This document shows positions 1 through 6,637 of a stretch of 16,367 nt of DNA, piece by piece. The stretch covers positions 1-16,367 of the forward strand of contig CALDHQ010000032.1 in NCBI GenBank assembly GCA_937894055.1, in the 5' to 3' direction. A model generated the notes under the pieces. That model ran no database searches, was not told where the DNA came from, and saw only the letters and a program-made list of their open reading frames with translations. Source of the DNA: an uncultured Polymorphobacter sp. (GTDB lineage Bacteria; Pseudomonadota; Alphaproteobacteria; Sphingomonadales; Sphingomonadaceae). Position numbers and translations under genes: made by a program. Each line of letters starts with the position of its first letter. Within the stretch, counting starts at the first letter, position 1.

Positions 1-250
1 AACATGGGCGGCATCCCGACGAATTATCACGGCGAAGTGCTTGCCGGTGACTCCGCAAACCCCGAGAAGACCGTGCCCGGCCTGATGGCCGTAGGCGAGG
101 CGGCCTGCGTGTCCGTTCACGGCGCGAATCGCTTGGGCTCCAACTCGCTGATCGACCTCGTGGTGTTCGGCCGCGCGGCGGGCCACCGCCTCAAGGAACT
201 GATCAAGCCCGGTTCGGCCCACGCCGAACTGCCCAAGGATTCGGCCGACC
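1..250 (+). pseudogene. sdhA: Succinate dehydrogenase flavoprotein subunit, internal/C-terminal fragment
   Basis: The first frame reads as the late catalytic part of SdhA, the FAD subunit of respiratory complex II. Seen directly: [30 protein letters not shown] and [17 protein letters not shown], which are the FAD-pocket and dicarboxylate-binding (Arg of [10 protein letters not shown]) signatures of the SdhA/FrdA family. The match stops abruptly at [10 protein letters not shown] near base 250. The frame then continues to a stop at 372 with residues that do not resemble SdhA, and the C-terminal helical domain that should follow is missing. The 5' part lies outside the window. No sdhB or other sdh gene follows. 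I am confident of the family. That it is a stray fragment joined to foreign sequence, and not a real truncated gene, is inference. Confidence 0.85.
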
Positions 251-251
251 T

Positions 252-372
252 CGCGCTCCCACGTCGCTCGGTTGATCTGGAGGGCCGGGGCAACGGAGTC
301 GTTCTGCGCGCCGAGCGCATCGGCGATCGCCGCGATCTGGGCGATGGGCTCTGCGCCCTGGATCAACCGTAG
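252..372 (-). other. Unidentified protein-coding fragment in the left mosaic
   Basis: Read on the minus strand, these bases give a coherent helical-looking peptide, including [15 protein letters not shown] and [13 protein letters not shown]. Composition is balanced, unlike the Arg/Pro-rich shadow frames around it. It has no start or stop. I do not recognise the family. The overlap with the end of the sdhA piece, around the bases ccgacctcgcgctccc, suggests a join there. It is listed only to record which strand is likely to be coding. Confidence 0.25.
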
Positions 373-444
373 CGCCGCCCAGCCGCAGCGCGAGGCGCGC
401 ACGCCCCGGGGCCCGGGCTGTGCGTGCGACCCGCCTGCGGCGGC

Positions 445-537
445 GGGCGCGCCCAACCTGCTCGTGGCGGGCAAGAACATGGCCACGAGCTTTTTTGCCG
501 GCGCGGCCATGCGGCTGCACCCGGTCTACTGGAGCAT
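445..537 (+). pseudogene. FAD-dependent oxidoreductase C-terminal fragment
   Basis: About 30 residues, including PNLLVAGKNMATSFFAGA and AMRLHPVYWSIA, resemble the C-terminal FAD-closing segment of FAD-dependent oxidoreductases of the xanthan-lyase-like group, where NLLVAGK..A..F..NA..RLHP..W is followed by a Gly/Ala-rich helix. That helix is absent, and the upstream residues (370-440) look like non-coding shadow. The piece has no start or stop and sits in the same frame as the fragments that follow. The family assignment is from memory of the motif and is moderately secure. Its presence here is best explained as part of the chimeric left end. Confidence 0.45.
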
Positions 538-643
538 CGCGCCGGCCCAGCAGATCGTGCTGTACGGCACTTTCCCCGACCTGCTGCCGGTGCTGCAGTC
601 GCTGGGCGTGCCGCGCGACAATCCCCGCTTCCGTCCCGAATGG
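538..643 (+). other. Unassigned stretch between FAD-oxidoreductase and capsid pieces
   Basis: The open frame reads through as IVLYGTFPDLLPVLQSLGV and PRDNPRFRPEW. The residue mix is protein-like, but I cannot place it in a family. It may continue the preceding oxidoreductase or be another short insert. No start, stop or ribosome binding site is visible. Confidence 0.2.
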
Positions 644-924
644 CTGCTCGACCTGAAGGCGCGTCTGGACTCGACCGACAAGGTGACGCAAGTCGTCGAA
701 GCGCTGCACCAGACCAACGAGGTCTTGGATGATGCCGTGTGGGTCGAAGCCAACGAGCTGACCGGCCACACCACCAGCGTGCGCACCGGCCTGCCCGAGC
801 CCACCTGGCGCAAGCTGTACGGCGGCGTGCAGCCCAGCAAGACCACCAGCGTGAAGGTCCGCGAGGGCCTGGGCATGCTGGAGAACTACGCCGAGATCGA
901 CAAGTCGCTGGCCGACCTGCAGGG
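644..924 (+). pseudogene. Phage major capsid protein, N-terminal fragment
   Basis: About 93 residues match the N-terminal region of a tailed-phage major capsid family (the type seen in podoviruses). Seen: LLDLKARLDSTDKVTQVVEA, LHQTNEVLDDAVWVEAN, TGHTTSVRTGLPEPTWRKL, GGVQPSKTTSVKV and LGMLENYAEIDKSLADL. In the family, the QTNEILDD, RTGLP..W..L, PSK and G.LE.YSEVD elements occur in this order and spacing. The match ends at LADL, about base 920, where the full capsid would continue for 200 or more residues. The next residues belong to a flavin monooxygenase. No portal, scaffold or tail gene is nearby, so this is an isolated piece and not a prophage. Confidence 0.7.
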
Positions 925-1888
925 CATCAACGGCGAAATCGCGCTCAAGGTCGTGCGCCGGACCAAGGACAGCATCATCGTCCGCGGCGCCAAGATCCTC
1001 GCCACGCTCGGGCCGTTCGCCGACGAGCTGTTCGTCTATCCGGGGCAGCCGCAACCGCCGGGCTCCGACCCCGCCGCGCTGCTGTCCTTCTCGATCCCGA
1101 TGGGGTCGAAGGGCCTACACACTTTGTGCCGCGACCATTACGGGGTCGGGTCGAGCGTCGGTGACCGGCCGTTCAGCAGCCGCTTCGACGAGCAGGACGC
1201 CTTCATGATTTTCGACGATGTCGAGATCCCCAATGAGCGCGTGTTCATCGACGGCGATGGCGACGTCTACAACGGGCTGATGCAGCATGGCTGGGCCGCC
1301 AATATCATGCAGCAAACCTCGATCCGTGCGGCGGTGAAGCTCGAGTTCGCTTACGAACTCTGCACGCGGATGGCGCAGGCGACCAATTCGGACAAGCGCC
1401 CCGAAACCGCCGCGATGCTGGGCGAACTGTGGAGCTACGCCTGCCTGACGCGCTCGGCCATCCATGCCGCCGAGGCCGGTGCGCGCGATTGGGGCAACGG
1501 CGCCTTCTTCCCCGACGACCGCCCGTTCCGCGCGGTCCGCGCCAACATGCCGGGCTGGATGGTGCGCGCCAACGAGATCATCAAGACGATCGGCTCGCAC
1601 AATCTGCTGGCGACGCCGTCGCTCGAACTGCTCGACAATCCCGAAATCGGCCCGTTGATCGAGGCCTACATGCCGGGTGCCAACGGCATGAGCGCCCGCG
1701 AACGCGCCAAGCTGTTCCGCACCGCCTGGGACTTTGCGGGATCGGCGCTGGGCAGCCGCGCGGAGCTGTACGAACGCTTCTATCTGGCGAGCGCGCCGCG
1801 CAATTATGCGCTCGACCATATGTTCGCGCAAATGGAACGGCCGTGGGCGCAGTTCCCCGAAATGCTGGCGGAAGTCGGCGTGAAATAG
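925..1888 (+). CDS. HpaB-type flavin-dependent aromatic monooxygenase, 5'-truncated (C-terminal ~320 aa)
   Basis: This is the oxygenase component of a two-component flavin monooxygenase, the 4-hydroxyphenylacetate 3-hydroxylase (HpaB) family, which uses FADH2 from a separate reductase to hydroxylate phenols. Seen: ALKVVRRTKDSIIVRGAKI, ATLGPFADELFVYPG, FSIPMGSKGLHTLCRD, PFSSRFDEQDAFMIFDDVEI and ERVFIDGD, then the long helical C-terminal domain ending at GVK. Family members run about 480 to 520 residues, and here roughly the first 200 are replaced by unrelated pieces. The open frame extends back to base 272, but those residues are not HpaB, so the true start is lost. No HpaC-type reductase lies in the window. 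It converges on the TetR gene at 1937 across a hairpin. HpaB itself and related phenol, pyrrole-carboxylate or chlorophenol hydroxylases cannot be told apart from this part alone. Confidence 0.82.
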
Positions 1889-1893
1889 GCGGC

Positions 1894-1933
1894 GTCGGCG
1901 CGGCTGCGCCCGACCGGGCGTGGCCGCGCCGAC
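1894..1933. terminator. Bidirectional hairpin terminator between convergent genes
   Basis: Two perfect 11-base arms, GTCGGCGCGGC at 1894-1904 and GCCGCGCCGAC at 1923-1933, enclose a second 6-bp stem (CGCCCG/CGGGCG, 1907-1912 and 1915-1920) with a 2-base loop. The stacked hairpin fills the 48 bases between the stop of the flavin monooxygenase (1888) and the stop of the TetR gene (1937). There is no clear T-tract, as is common in high-GC genomes. The role is inferred from position and stem strength. Confidence 0.7.
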
Positions 1934-1936
1934 GGA

Positions 1937-2590
1937 CTATGCCAGCCCCGACAGCGCCAGCGCCAGATGCTGGCGCAGCCGGTCGAGCGCCTGTGTGCTG
2001 CTCTTGCGGCCGCTGAGCCACTCGAGCAGGATCATGTAATACGCCGAAAAGAAGCCCTCCGCGACCAGACGCGCATCGAAATCCGTCCTGAGGCGACCCG
2101 AGTCCATCGCCGATACCAGAATTGCCGACAGGCCGGTGTACACCACGTCCATCAGTACGGAGATTTCACCCGAATGGTCGTCGCGCACCGGAAACATGAT
2201 TTCGCGCAACAGGATCTTGGCGAGCTCGCGGTCGCGCTCGTGATAGCCCAGCATCGCCGTGAATACGTGCATCAGCTGTTCCAGCAGCCCATCCTGCGAC
2301 CGCAGGCTGGCAAAGGCGGCTTGCGCCTGCTCGATCATCTCGTCGCGAAAGACCATGACCAGCAGGTCTTCCTTCGACCTTGCATACAGGAATAGCGTGC
2401 CAGTGCCGATATCGGCATCGGCTGCAATTTCAAGCGTGGTGGTGTTCTCGAAGCCCTTCTCCGCAAACAGCCGGCGCGCGGCGTTGACAATGCGGGCACG
2501 CTTTTCCTGCTTGTTGCGCTCGCGGCGGCCAACGGGCGGCAGCCGTTCCGGTTTGCTATCCGTTTCCTGGCTTTGCGATGGGCGCGCCAT
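1937..2590 (-). CDS. TetR/AcrR-family transcriptional regulator (paralogue 1)
   Basis: A 217-residue one-component repressor of the TetR family. The N-terminal DNA-binding domain is clear: RARIVNAARRLFAEKGF (residues ~31-47), then the helix-turn-helix TTTLEIAADADIGTGTLFLY (~50-69) and RSKEDLL. The C-terminal ligand and dimer domain (~85-217) is mostly helical. The first ~28 residues are a polar tail typical of variable TetR N-termini. The protein resembles the other TetR in the window (6638-7279) in both halves, including RRE.NK..KRARI and YHERD, so the two are likely paralogues. It lies downstream of the minus-strand catabolic operon but has its own 122-base upstream gap with a promoter-like TTGACA. 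It probably senses an aromatic substrate or CoA-ester intermediate. The ligand is unknown. Confidence 0.9.
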   Translation of the reverse strand: MARPSQSQETDSKPERLPPVGRRERNKQEKRARIVNAARRLFAEKGFENTTTLEIAADADIGTGTLFLYARSKEDLLVMVFRDEMIEQAQAAFASLRSQDGLLEQLMHVFTAMLGYHERDRELAKILLREIMFPVRDDHSGEISVLMDVVYTGLSAILVSAMDSGRLRTDFDARLVAEGFFSAYYMILLEWLSGRKSSTQALDRLRQHLALALSGLA

Positions 2591-2631
2591 GCTTGCTGTT
2601 GACCATCTTCAATGCTGTGAACGATCTGCCA

Positions 2632-2660
2632 CTCATTCGGGTCCTGGCCACTATTGTCAA
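2632..2660 (-). promoter_or_regulatory. Possible promoter of the TetR gene with an operator half-site
   Basis: In the gap 2591-2712, the minus strand shows a perfect -35-like TTGACA (plus 2655-2660) and, 17 bases on, AATGAG (plus 2632-2637) at the -10 position. AATGAG is also one arm of the palindrome between the divergent operons at 6552-6567, and here the exact match is only a half-site (ACTCATT on the plus strand, 2631-2637). The rest of the gap holds nothing else I recognise. Promoter and operator roles are inference. Confidence 0.35.
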
Positions 2661-2712
2661 TGCAAGCGCACCTGGCGACGCGGCAAGCAGTTGCTCGACT
2701 GGCAGAAACCCA

Positions 2713-3960
2713 TCAGCGCGGGTTAAGGCTGGCCCTCGCATTCAGGATCGCCGGGTCGAATCCGGCGGTGGCCTTGTAGCCGGCGGCGATTTCGGCGCGT
2801 TCGGCCATCGGCAGCGCTGTCGCGAGCTCGCCGCCGGGCGTGTGCAGCCGTTCGGCGGCGAGATCGAGAACGCGGTCGGGGCCTTGCGCGCGGTTCATCA
2901 GCACGATGCGTGCCGTCGCTTCGCGGCGGTCGCCTTCGTAGCGCGCCAGCGCATCCTCGACCGTCGCGCAGGTGGCGAGGTGGAGGGCCATGACTCGCGC
3001 ATCGATGACGCCCTGCGTCGCGCCGTTCGAGCCGATCGGGTACATCGGGTGCGCAGCGTCGCCCATCAGCGTCACGCGGCCGAACGTCCAGCGCGGCAGC
3101 GGATCGCGGTCGACCATCGGAAATTCATAGATCGGCCCCGATGCCGCGACGATGGCGGGCACGTCGATACCCGGCCAGCGCCAGCCGGCGAACGGCGGCA
3201 GGAAGTCGGCGCGGTCGCCCGGCCGGTTCCAGTCGCGTGGCGGCGGCGCGCCATCGGCATCGCGCTTGAGGTCGCAAATCCAGTTGAGCCGGCCTTTACC
3301 GATGGGATAGGCGACGAACTTCTGCGCCGACCAGCCGGCCCAGATCATCGCCTTGCCGCCGAGCGGTGCGATGACGGGCGAGGTTGAACGCCACAGCGTA
3401 ATGCCGTTCCAGCGCGGCGCGCCTTCGTCGGGGTAATAGTGGCGCCGCACCGCCGAATGGATGCCGTCGGCGCCGATCAGCAGGTCGGCTTCGACGCTGG
3501 TGACGGTGCCGTCGCGGCGGTCGGCGAAGCGCATCTGCACGCGGCCTTCGTCGCGTTCGATGGCGACGAGTTCCTGGCCCAGCCGCACGGCATCGCTGCC
3601 CAGCCGCTCGCGCACCTTGGCGAGCAGGAACATCTGCAATTCGCCGCGGTGGATGGCGATTTGCGGCCAGTGATAGCCCGCTGCCAGCCCGCGCGGTTCG
3701 TGCCACACCGGCTGGCCGTCGGCGGTCAGGTAATGAAGGTCGGTGATCGCGACGCCGATGCCCAGCAGTTCATCGAGCAGCCCGAGTTCGGCGAGTTCGC
3801 GCACCGCATGCGGCAGCAGGTTGATGCCGACGCCGAGCGGCGCGGGCTGCGCCACCGCCTCGTACACCGTCGGCCGGAAGCCCGCGGCGTGCAGGCTGAG
3901 CGCCGCGGTCAGCCCGACGATTCCGGCGCCAACGATGGCGATATCGAGGTCACGATCCAT
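2713..3960 (-). CDS. FAD-dependent aromatic monooxygenase (class A, PhzS-like)
   Basis: A 415-residue single-component flavoprotein monooxygenase that should hydroxylate an aromatic ring using NAD(P)H and O2. Seen: the Rossmann GAGIVG (residues 11-16), the DG motif in GADGIHSAVRRH (~163-174) and the FAD-ribityl GD motif in MGDAAHPMYPIGSNGATQG (~299-317). Length and the MYP.GSNGA.Q motif fit the PhzS/3-hydroxybenzoate-hydroxylase side of pfam01494. It is the last gene of the minus-strand operon: its ATG begins one base after the DUF3237 stop, so the two are probably translationally coupled. The operon context suggests it prepares a substrate for ring cleavage or acts on a side intermediate. 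The substrate cannot be read from sequence, and a decarboxylating hydroxylase is equally possible. Confidence 0.87.
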   Translation of the reverse strand: MDRDLDIAIVGAGIVGLTAALSLHAAGFRPTVYEAVAQPAPLGVGINLLPHAVRELAELGLLDELLGIGVAITDLHYLTADGQPVWHEPRGLAAGYHWPQIAIHRGELQMFLLAKVRERLGSDAVRLGQELVAIERDEGRVQMRFADRRDGTVTSVEADLLIGADGIHSAVRRHYYPDEGAPRWNGITLWRSTSPVIAPLGGKAMIWAGWSAQKFVAYPIGKGRLNWICDLKRDADGAPPPRDWNRPGDRADFLPPFAGWRWPGIDVPAIVAASGPIYEFPMVDRDPLPRWTFGRVTLMGDAAHPMYPIGSNGATQGVIDARVMALHLATCATVEDALARYEGDRREATARIVLMNRAQGPDRVLDLAAERLHTPGGELATALPMAERAEIAAGYKATAGFDPAILNARASLNPR

Positions 3961-3961
3961 G

Positions 3962-4420
3962 TCAGGCGATCCTGAAAATATCGAGGTGGACGCGGTCGGC
4001 GCGGCGTTCGCCGGTCGTCACCGCGAGCAGGCGGTTGAGATAGGCCAGGTCGGGCGTGGCGGTGCGAAAGCGCATCGCGGTGCGGAAGTAATAGTCGGCC
4101 ACGTCAACCGCTTCGCCGCGCGCCAGCCGTGCCAGCACATCGGGCGGCCCGGCGCGCAACCCGCGCGAATCGACCTCGACATGGCGGCCACCGAGGTCGA
4201 GGACGTAACGCGCGTTGATTTCGAGGCTGCCGTCGGGCGCGATGTCCTGCCAGTCGGCACCGCCGGGCAGCACGACCCCGTCATGGTCGCCCCGCACGCT
4301 GCCGCCGAGGATGGGGATGTAGCGGCGCTGCGTGCCGTGTAGGCTGCCGGCATCGACGGGTGCACCGACCGCCAGCTCGAACTGCAGCATCGGCGTGCCG
4401 GTCAGCGCCACCCCCGTCAT
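3962..4420 (-). CDS. DUF3237 family protein
   Basis: A 152-residue protein of the DUF3237 (UPF0311) family, small beta-barrel-like proteins of unproven function often found in aromatic or acyl-CoA catabolic clusters. Seen: LQFELAVGAPVDAG near the start, the central RRYIPILGGSVRGD and GGADWQDIAPDGSLEINARY, then YYFRTAMRF with a C-terminal RLLAVTTGER. These are the family's usual landmarks (L..G....G..R...PI.GG...G and G.ADW), and the length is typical. There is no signal peptide or membrane segment, so it is likely cytoplasmic. Its start overlaps the stop of the thioesterase by ATGA (4417-4420), and it ends one base before the monooxygenase gene. It could bind or isomerise a pathway intermediate, but nothing in the sequence shows which. 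Confidence 0.85.
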   Translation of the reverse strand: MTGVALTGTPMLQFELAVGAPVDAGSLHGTQRRYIPILGGSVRGDHDGVVLPGGADWQDIAPDGSLEINARYVLDLGGRHVEVDSRGLRAGPPDVLARLARGEAVDVADYYFRTAMRFRTATPDLAYLNRLLAVTTGERRADRVHLDIFRIA

Positions 4421-4860
4421 GCGCGCGCCACCGGAATGACCGCGATGGTCAGCCGCGACAGGCAGACCAGCCGACCCTCGTCATCGGTAATGCGGATGCT
4501 CCAGATCTGCGTCGTGCGGCCGAGCGCGTCGGCGGTGGCGGTCGCGTGAACATGGCCCGATTTGACCGGGCGGACGTGGTTGGCGTTGATCTCCAGCCCG
4601 ACGCCGATGTGCGTTGCCGGGTCGAGCGTCAGGTTCGCCGCCAGCGAGCCGACGGTCTCGGCGAGCGCCACCGACGCGCCGCCGTGCAGGCGCCGGTGCG
4701 GCTGCACGGTGCGGTCATCGACGGGCATACGGGCGCGGACGAAATCATCGCCGACCTCGGTAATTTCGATGCCGAGATGCGCCGCCAGCGAGTTGGCCTC
4801 GCCCGCCGTCAGCGCTGCGGGGTCGAGGTTGTCACGCGTCCAGATACGCTTGCCCGCCAT
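4417..4860 (-). CDS. Hotdog-fold (PaaI/EntH-like) acyl-CoA thioesterase
   Basis: A 147-residue single-domain hotdog thioesterase, expected to hydrolyse an aryl- or acyl-CoA thioester. The key segment is RLHGGASVALAETVGSLAAN (residues ~57-76), with the HGG turn and the likely catalytic Glu68 placed as in the EntH/YdiI branch. GVGLEINANHVRPVKSGHV (~86-104) is the conserved second strand pair. I chose the ATG at 4858-4860 (MAGKRIWTRD) because the open frame upstream is a shadow of the hydratase gene. It follows that gene after a single base and overlaps the next gene by ATGA. A thioesterase in a ring-cleavage operon implies either a CoA-ester intermediate or relief of trapped CoA, as for PaaI in phenylacetate catabolism. 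Confidence 0.88.
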   Translation of the reverse strand: MAGKRIWTRDNLDPAALTAGEANSLAAHLGIEITEVGDDFVRARMPVDDRTVQPHRRLHGGASVALAETVGSLAANLTLDPATHIGVGLEINANHVRPVKSGHVHATATADALGRTTQIWSIRITDDEGRLVCLSRLTIAVIPVARA

Positions 4861-4861
4861 C

Positions 4862-5668
4862 CTAAACGAACCGCAGCCCGATGCCGCCGAGCGCGCCATA
4901 GTCGGCATGGAACACGTCGCTGGCGTTGGCGAACACCGGCCGCGTGAACGACCCGCACAGCAGGATGTCGCCGGGGTTGAGGCTGATATCGAACGGCGCC
5001 AGCTTGTTGGCGAGCCAGGCGATGCCGGTGGCGGGGTGGTTGAGCACGCCCGCCGCCAGCCCGGTCTCCTCGATGACGCCGTTGCGGTAGAGCATGGCGC
5101 CGACCCAGCGCAGGTCGACCGCATCGGGCTTGACCGGACGGCCGCCGAGCACGACGCCGCCGCACGCAGCATTATCCGAAATCGTGTCGAGCGCCTTCAT
5201 CGGCTTGCCGGTCTTGGGGTCGACCGGATCGACGCGCAGGTCGATGATTTCGAGCGCCGGGGTGACATAATCGGTCGCCGCGAGCACGTCGAACAACGTC
5301 ACCCCCGGCCCCTTGAGCGGCCGCGCCAGCATGAACGCCAGCTCGACTTCGATCAGCGGCTTGATGAACCGCGCGACGGGCACATCCGAGCTTTCGGCGT
5401 ACAGCATGTCGTCGAGCAGGCTGCCGTAATCGGGCTCGTCGATCGACGAATTGGCCTGCATGGCGCGCGACGTCAGCCCGATCTTGTAGCCGATGGTGCG
5501 CCGGCCTTCGCTGCGCTTGATGTCGAGCCACGCGGTCTGGATGGCATAGCCGTCGGCCATCGTCATGCCGGGAAAGCGCGGCGCGATCTGCGGAATGCGG
5601 ACCTTGCTGCGTTCGGCTTCGTGGAGGTCGCGCGCCAGCGTCGCGATGTCTTGCGGGGAAATGGTCAT
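4862..5668 (-). CDS. hpaH: HpaH-type 2-oxohept-4-ene-1,7-dioate hydratase
   Basis: A 268-residue hydratase of the FAH-like HpaH/MhpD/DmpE family, adding water to a 2-hydroxydienoate/2-oxoenoate to give the 4-hydroxy-2-oxo acid for aldol cleavage. It follows HpaH of the homoprotocatechuate pathway closely: [20 protein letters not shown] (62-81), [13 protein letters not shown] (106-118), [13 protein letters not shown] (131-143), [18 protein letters not shown] and [20 protein letters not shown]. The metal-binding Glu107, Glu109 and Glu140 and Lys62 are present. Length equals the E. coli enzyme. The ATG at 5666-5668 overlaps the aldolase stop (ATGA), and the longer open frame upstream is shadow. 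Hydration then aldol cleavage by the adjacent gene is the classical order. The substrate could be the 7-carbon diacid or a substituted analogue. Confidence 0.92.
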   Translation of the reverse strand: MTISPQDIATLARDLHEAERSKVRIPQIAPRFPGMTMADGYAIQTAWLDIKRSEGRRTIGYKIGLTSRAMQANSSIDEPDYGSLLDDMLYAESSDVPVARFIKPLIEVELAFMLARPLKGPGVTLFDVLAATDYVTPALEIIDLRVDPVDPKTGKPMKALDTISDNAACGGVVLGGRPVKPDAVDLRWVGAMLYRNGVIEETGLAAGVLNHPATGIAWLANKLAPFDISLNPGDILLCGSFTRPVFANASDVFHADYGALGGIGLRFV

Positions 5669-6447
5669 GACTGTCCTTTCGCGGCACCGAGCAATGTGCG
5701 CGCCTGTTGCACCAAGCCGCGCCCGGCCATGATGAAGTTGAAATCGCCGACCAGCGTGATGAAGCGGAAGCCGAGCTCCGCCATGCGCGCCGCGAATGCC
5801 GGGCTGGCGGTGTGGATGCCCGCGGTCAGGCCGTTCGCCGCGCACGCCGCGACAATCGCGCGATAAGCGTCGAGCATGTGCGGTTCGTCCTTGTCGAAGC
5901 CCTGCGTGCCACCGAGCGCCAGCGACAGGTCGGACGGCCCGACATAGAGCCCGTCAAGCCCCGGCGTCGCGGCGATCGCCGCGAGATTGTCGAGCGCGTC
6001 GCGGGTTTCGATCATCGCGAACTTGAGCAGCTGCGCTTCGGCGACCATGCCGTAGTCGAACCCGGCATAGATCATCGCGCGCGTCGCCCCCGAACTGCGG
6101 ATGCCGTTGGGCGGATAGCGGCACGCCGCGACAAAGCGCGCGGCATCGTCGGCGGTGTTGACCAGCGGGCAGATGACCCCCATCGCACCGGCGTCGAGCG
6201 CCTGGCCGACCAGCGTTGCATCATTGGCGGCGAGTCGCACCAGCGGCGTCAGCGGTGTCGTAGAAATCGCCTGCAGCATCGCCAGCATGTCGGGATAGCC
6301 GATCATGCCGTGCTGCATATCGATGGTGAGCGAATCCCAGCCGAGCGAGGCCATGACCTCGGCGAGAAAGCCGCCGGGAATCACCGACCAGCCGTTGAGC
6401 ACGGTCTGCCCACGCGCCAGTTGTTCCCTGACCTGGATTGCCTTCAT
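5665..6447 (-). CDS. hpaI: HpaI-type 4-hydroxy-2-oxo-acid (class II) aldolase
   Basis: A ~260-residue HpcH/HpaI-family aldolase, metal-dependent, cleaving 4-hydroxy-2-oxoheptanedioate or a relative to pyruvate and an aldehyde (succinate semialdehyde in the known pathway). Catalytic elements, numbered from my start: His46 in DMQHG, Arg71 in PLVRL, metal ligands Glu147 in MIETRDALDN and Asp173 in VGPSDLS. ACRYPPNGIRSSG is also family-typical. Two in-frame ATGs exist, at 6451-6453 and 6445-6447. I prefer the second because the GGGGAG Shine-Dalgarno abuts the first but sits 6 bases before the second. It is the first gene of the minus-strand operon, opposite the second TetR gene. A close alternative is 2-dehydro-3-deoxyglucarate aldolase, but the neighbouring hydratase argues for aromatic catabolism. 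Confidence 0.9.
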   Translation of the reverse strand: MKAIQVREQLARGQTVLNGWSVIPGGFLAEVMASLGWDSLTIDMQHGMIGYPDMLAMLQAISTTPLTPLVRLAANDATLVGQALDAGAMGVICPLVNTADDAARFVAACRYPPNGIRSSGATRAMIYAGFDYGMVAEAQLLKFAMIETRDALDNLAAIAATPGLDGLYVGPSDLSLALGGTQGFDKDEPHMLDAYRAIVAACAANGLTAGIHTASPAFAARMAELGFRFITLVGDFNFIMAGRGLVQQARTLLGAAKGQS

Positions 6448-6460
6448 GCGCATCTCCCCG

Positions 6461-6476
6461 TTTGAGCCTGGTCATT
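6461..6476. promoter_or_regulatory. Degenerate copy of the TetR-type operator beside the aldolase start
   Basis: TTTGAGCCTGGTCATT matches the perfect palindrome at 6552-6567 in 11 of 16 positions and keeps TGAGC on one side and TCATT on the other. It sits just ahead of the ribosome binding site of the minus-strand operon, where repressor binding could block transcription. The match is by eye and could be chance. Confidence 0.35.
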
Positions 6477-6551
6477 TTTTGTCCATTGGCCCGGCGTCGT
6501 CTTGCCTGAGGAGGAGATGGCACAATTCGCCGGACGGCTTCAAGCGAAAAT

Positions 6552-6567
6552 AATGAGCTTACTCATT
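6552..6567. promoter_or_regulatory. Perfect palindromic operator between divergent catabolic operons
   Basis: AATGAGCTTACTCATT has 6-base arms (AATGAG/CTCATT) around a 4-base CTTA spacer, in an AT-rich patch unlike the flanking GC-rich DNA. It lies in the 184-190 base gap between the aldolase and TetR starts and ends 6 bases before a -35-like TTGACT reading toward the TetR gene. Size, symmetry and position fit a TetR dimer site. The likely binder is the adjacent TetR (6638), possibly also its paralogue at 1937. Binding is inferred, not shown. Confidence 0.65.
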
Positions 6568-6573
6568 TTTCTA

Positions 6574-6601
6574 TTGACTCCGGTGACGCCTGGGTTAGCT
6601 T
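6574..6601 (+). promoter_or_regulatory. Candidate promoter of the plus-strand TetR-dioxygenase operon
   Basis: TTGACT (6574-6579), a 16-base spacer and TAGCTT (6596-6601) make a plausible sigma-70-like promoter 36 bases ahead of the GTG start. The -35 box follows the palindrome directly, so a bound repressor would occlude polymerase. The -10 box is weak. Confidence 0.4.
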
Positions 6602-6637
6602 TGGGCACAGAAAACAACGAACAGGGGAGGTCGGCCG

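Noticed and set aside
644..924. Prophage or phage-derived system
   Set aside because: Only about 93 residues of a capsid protein are present, cut at both ends, with no other phage gene nearby. A chimeric join explains it better.
1..925. Integron or gene-capture array explaining the fragment series
   Set aside because: No attC-like sites or integrase are seen, fragments lack starts and stops, and strands alternate within less than 300 bases.
4562..5866. Long plus-strand open frame (434 codons) opposite the hydratase and thioesterase genes
   Set aside because: It is antisense to two clearly identified enzymes, is rich in Arg/Ala, and has no family motif. GC-rich DNA keeps such frames open.
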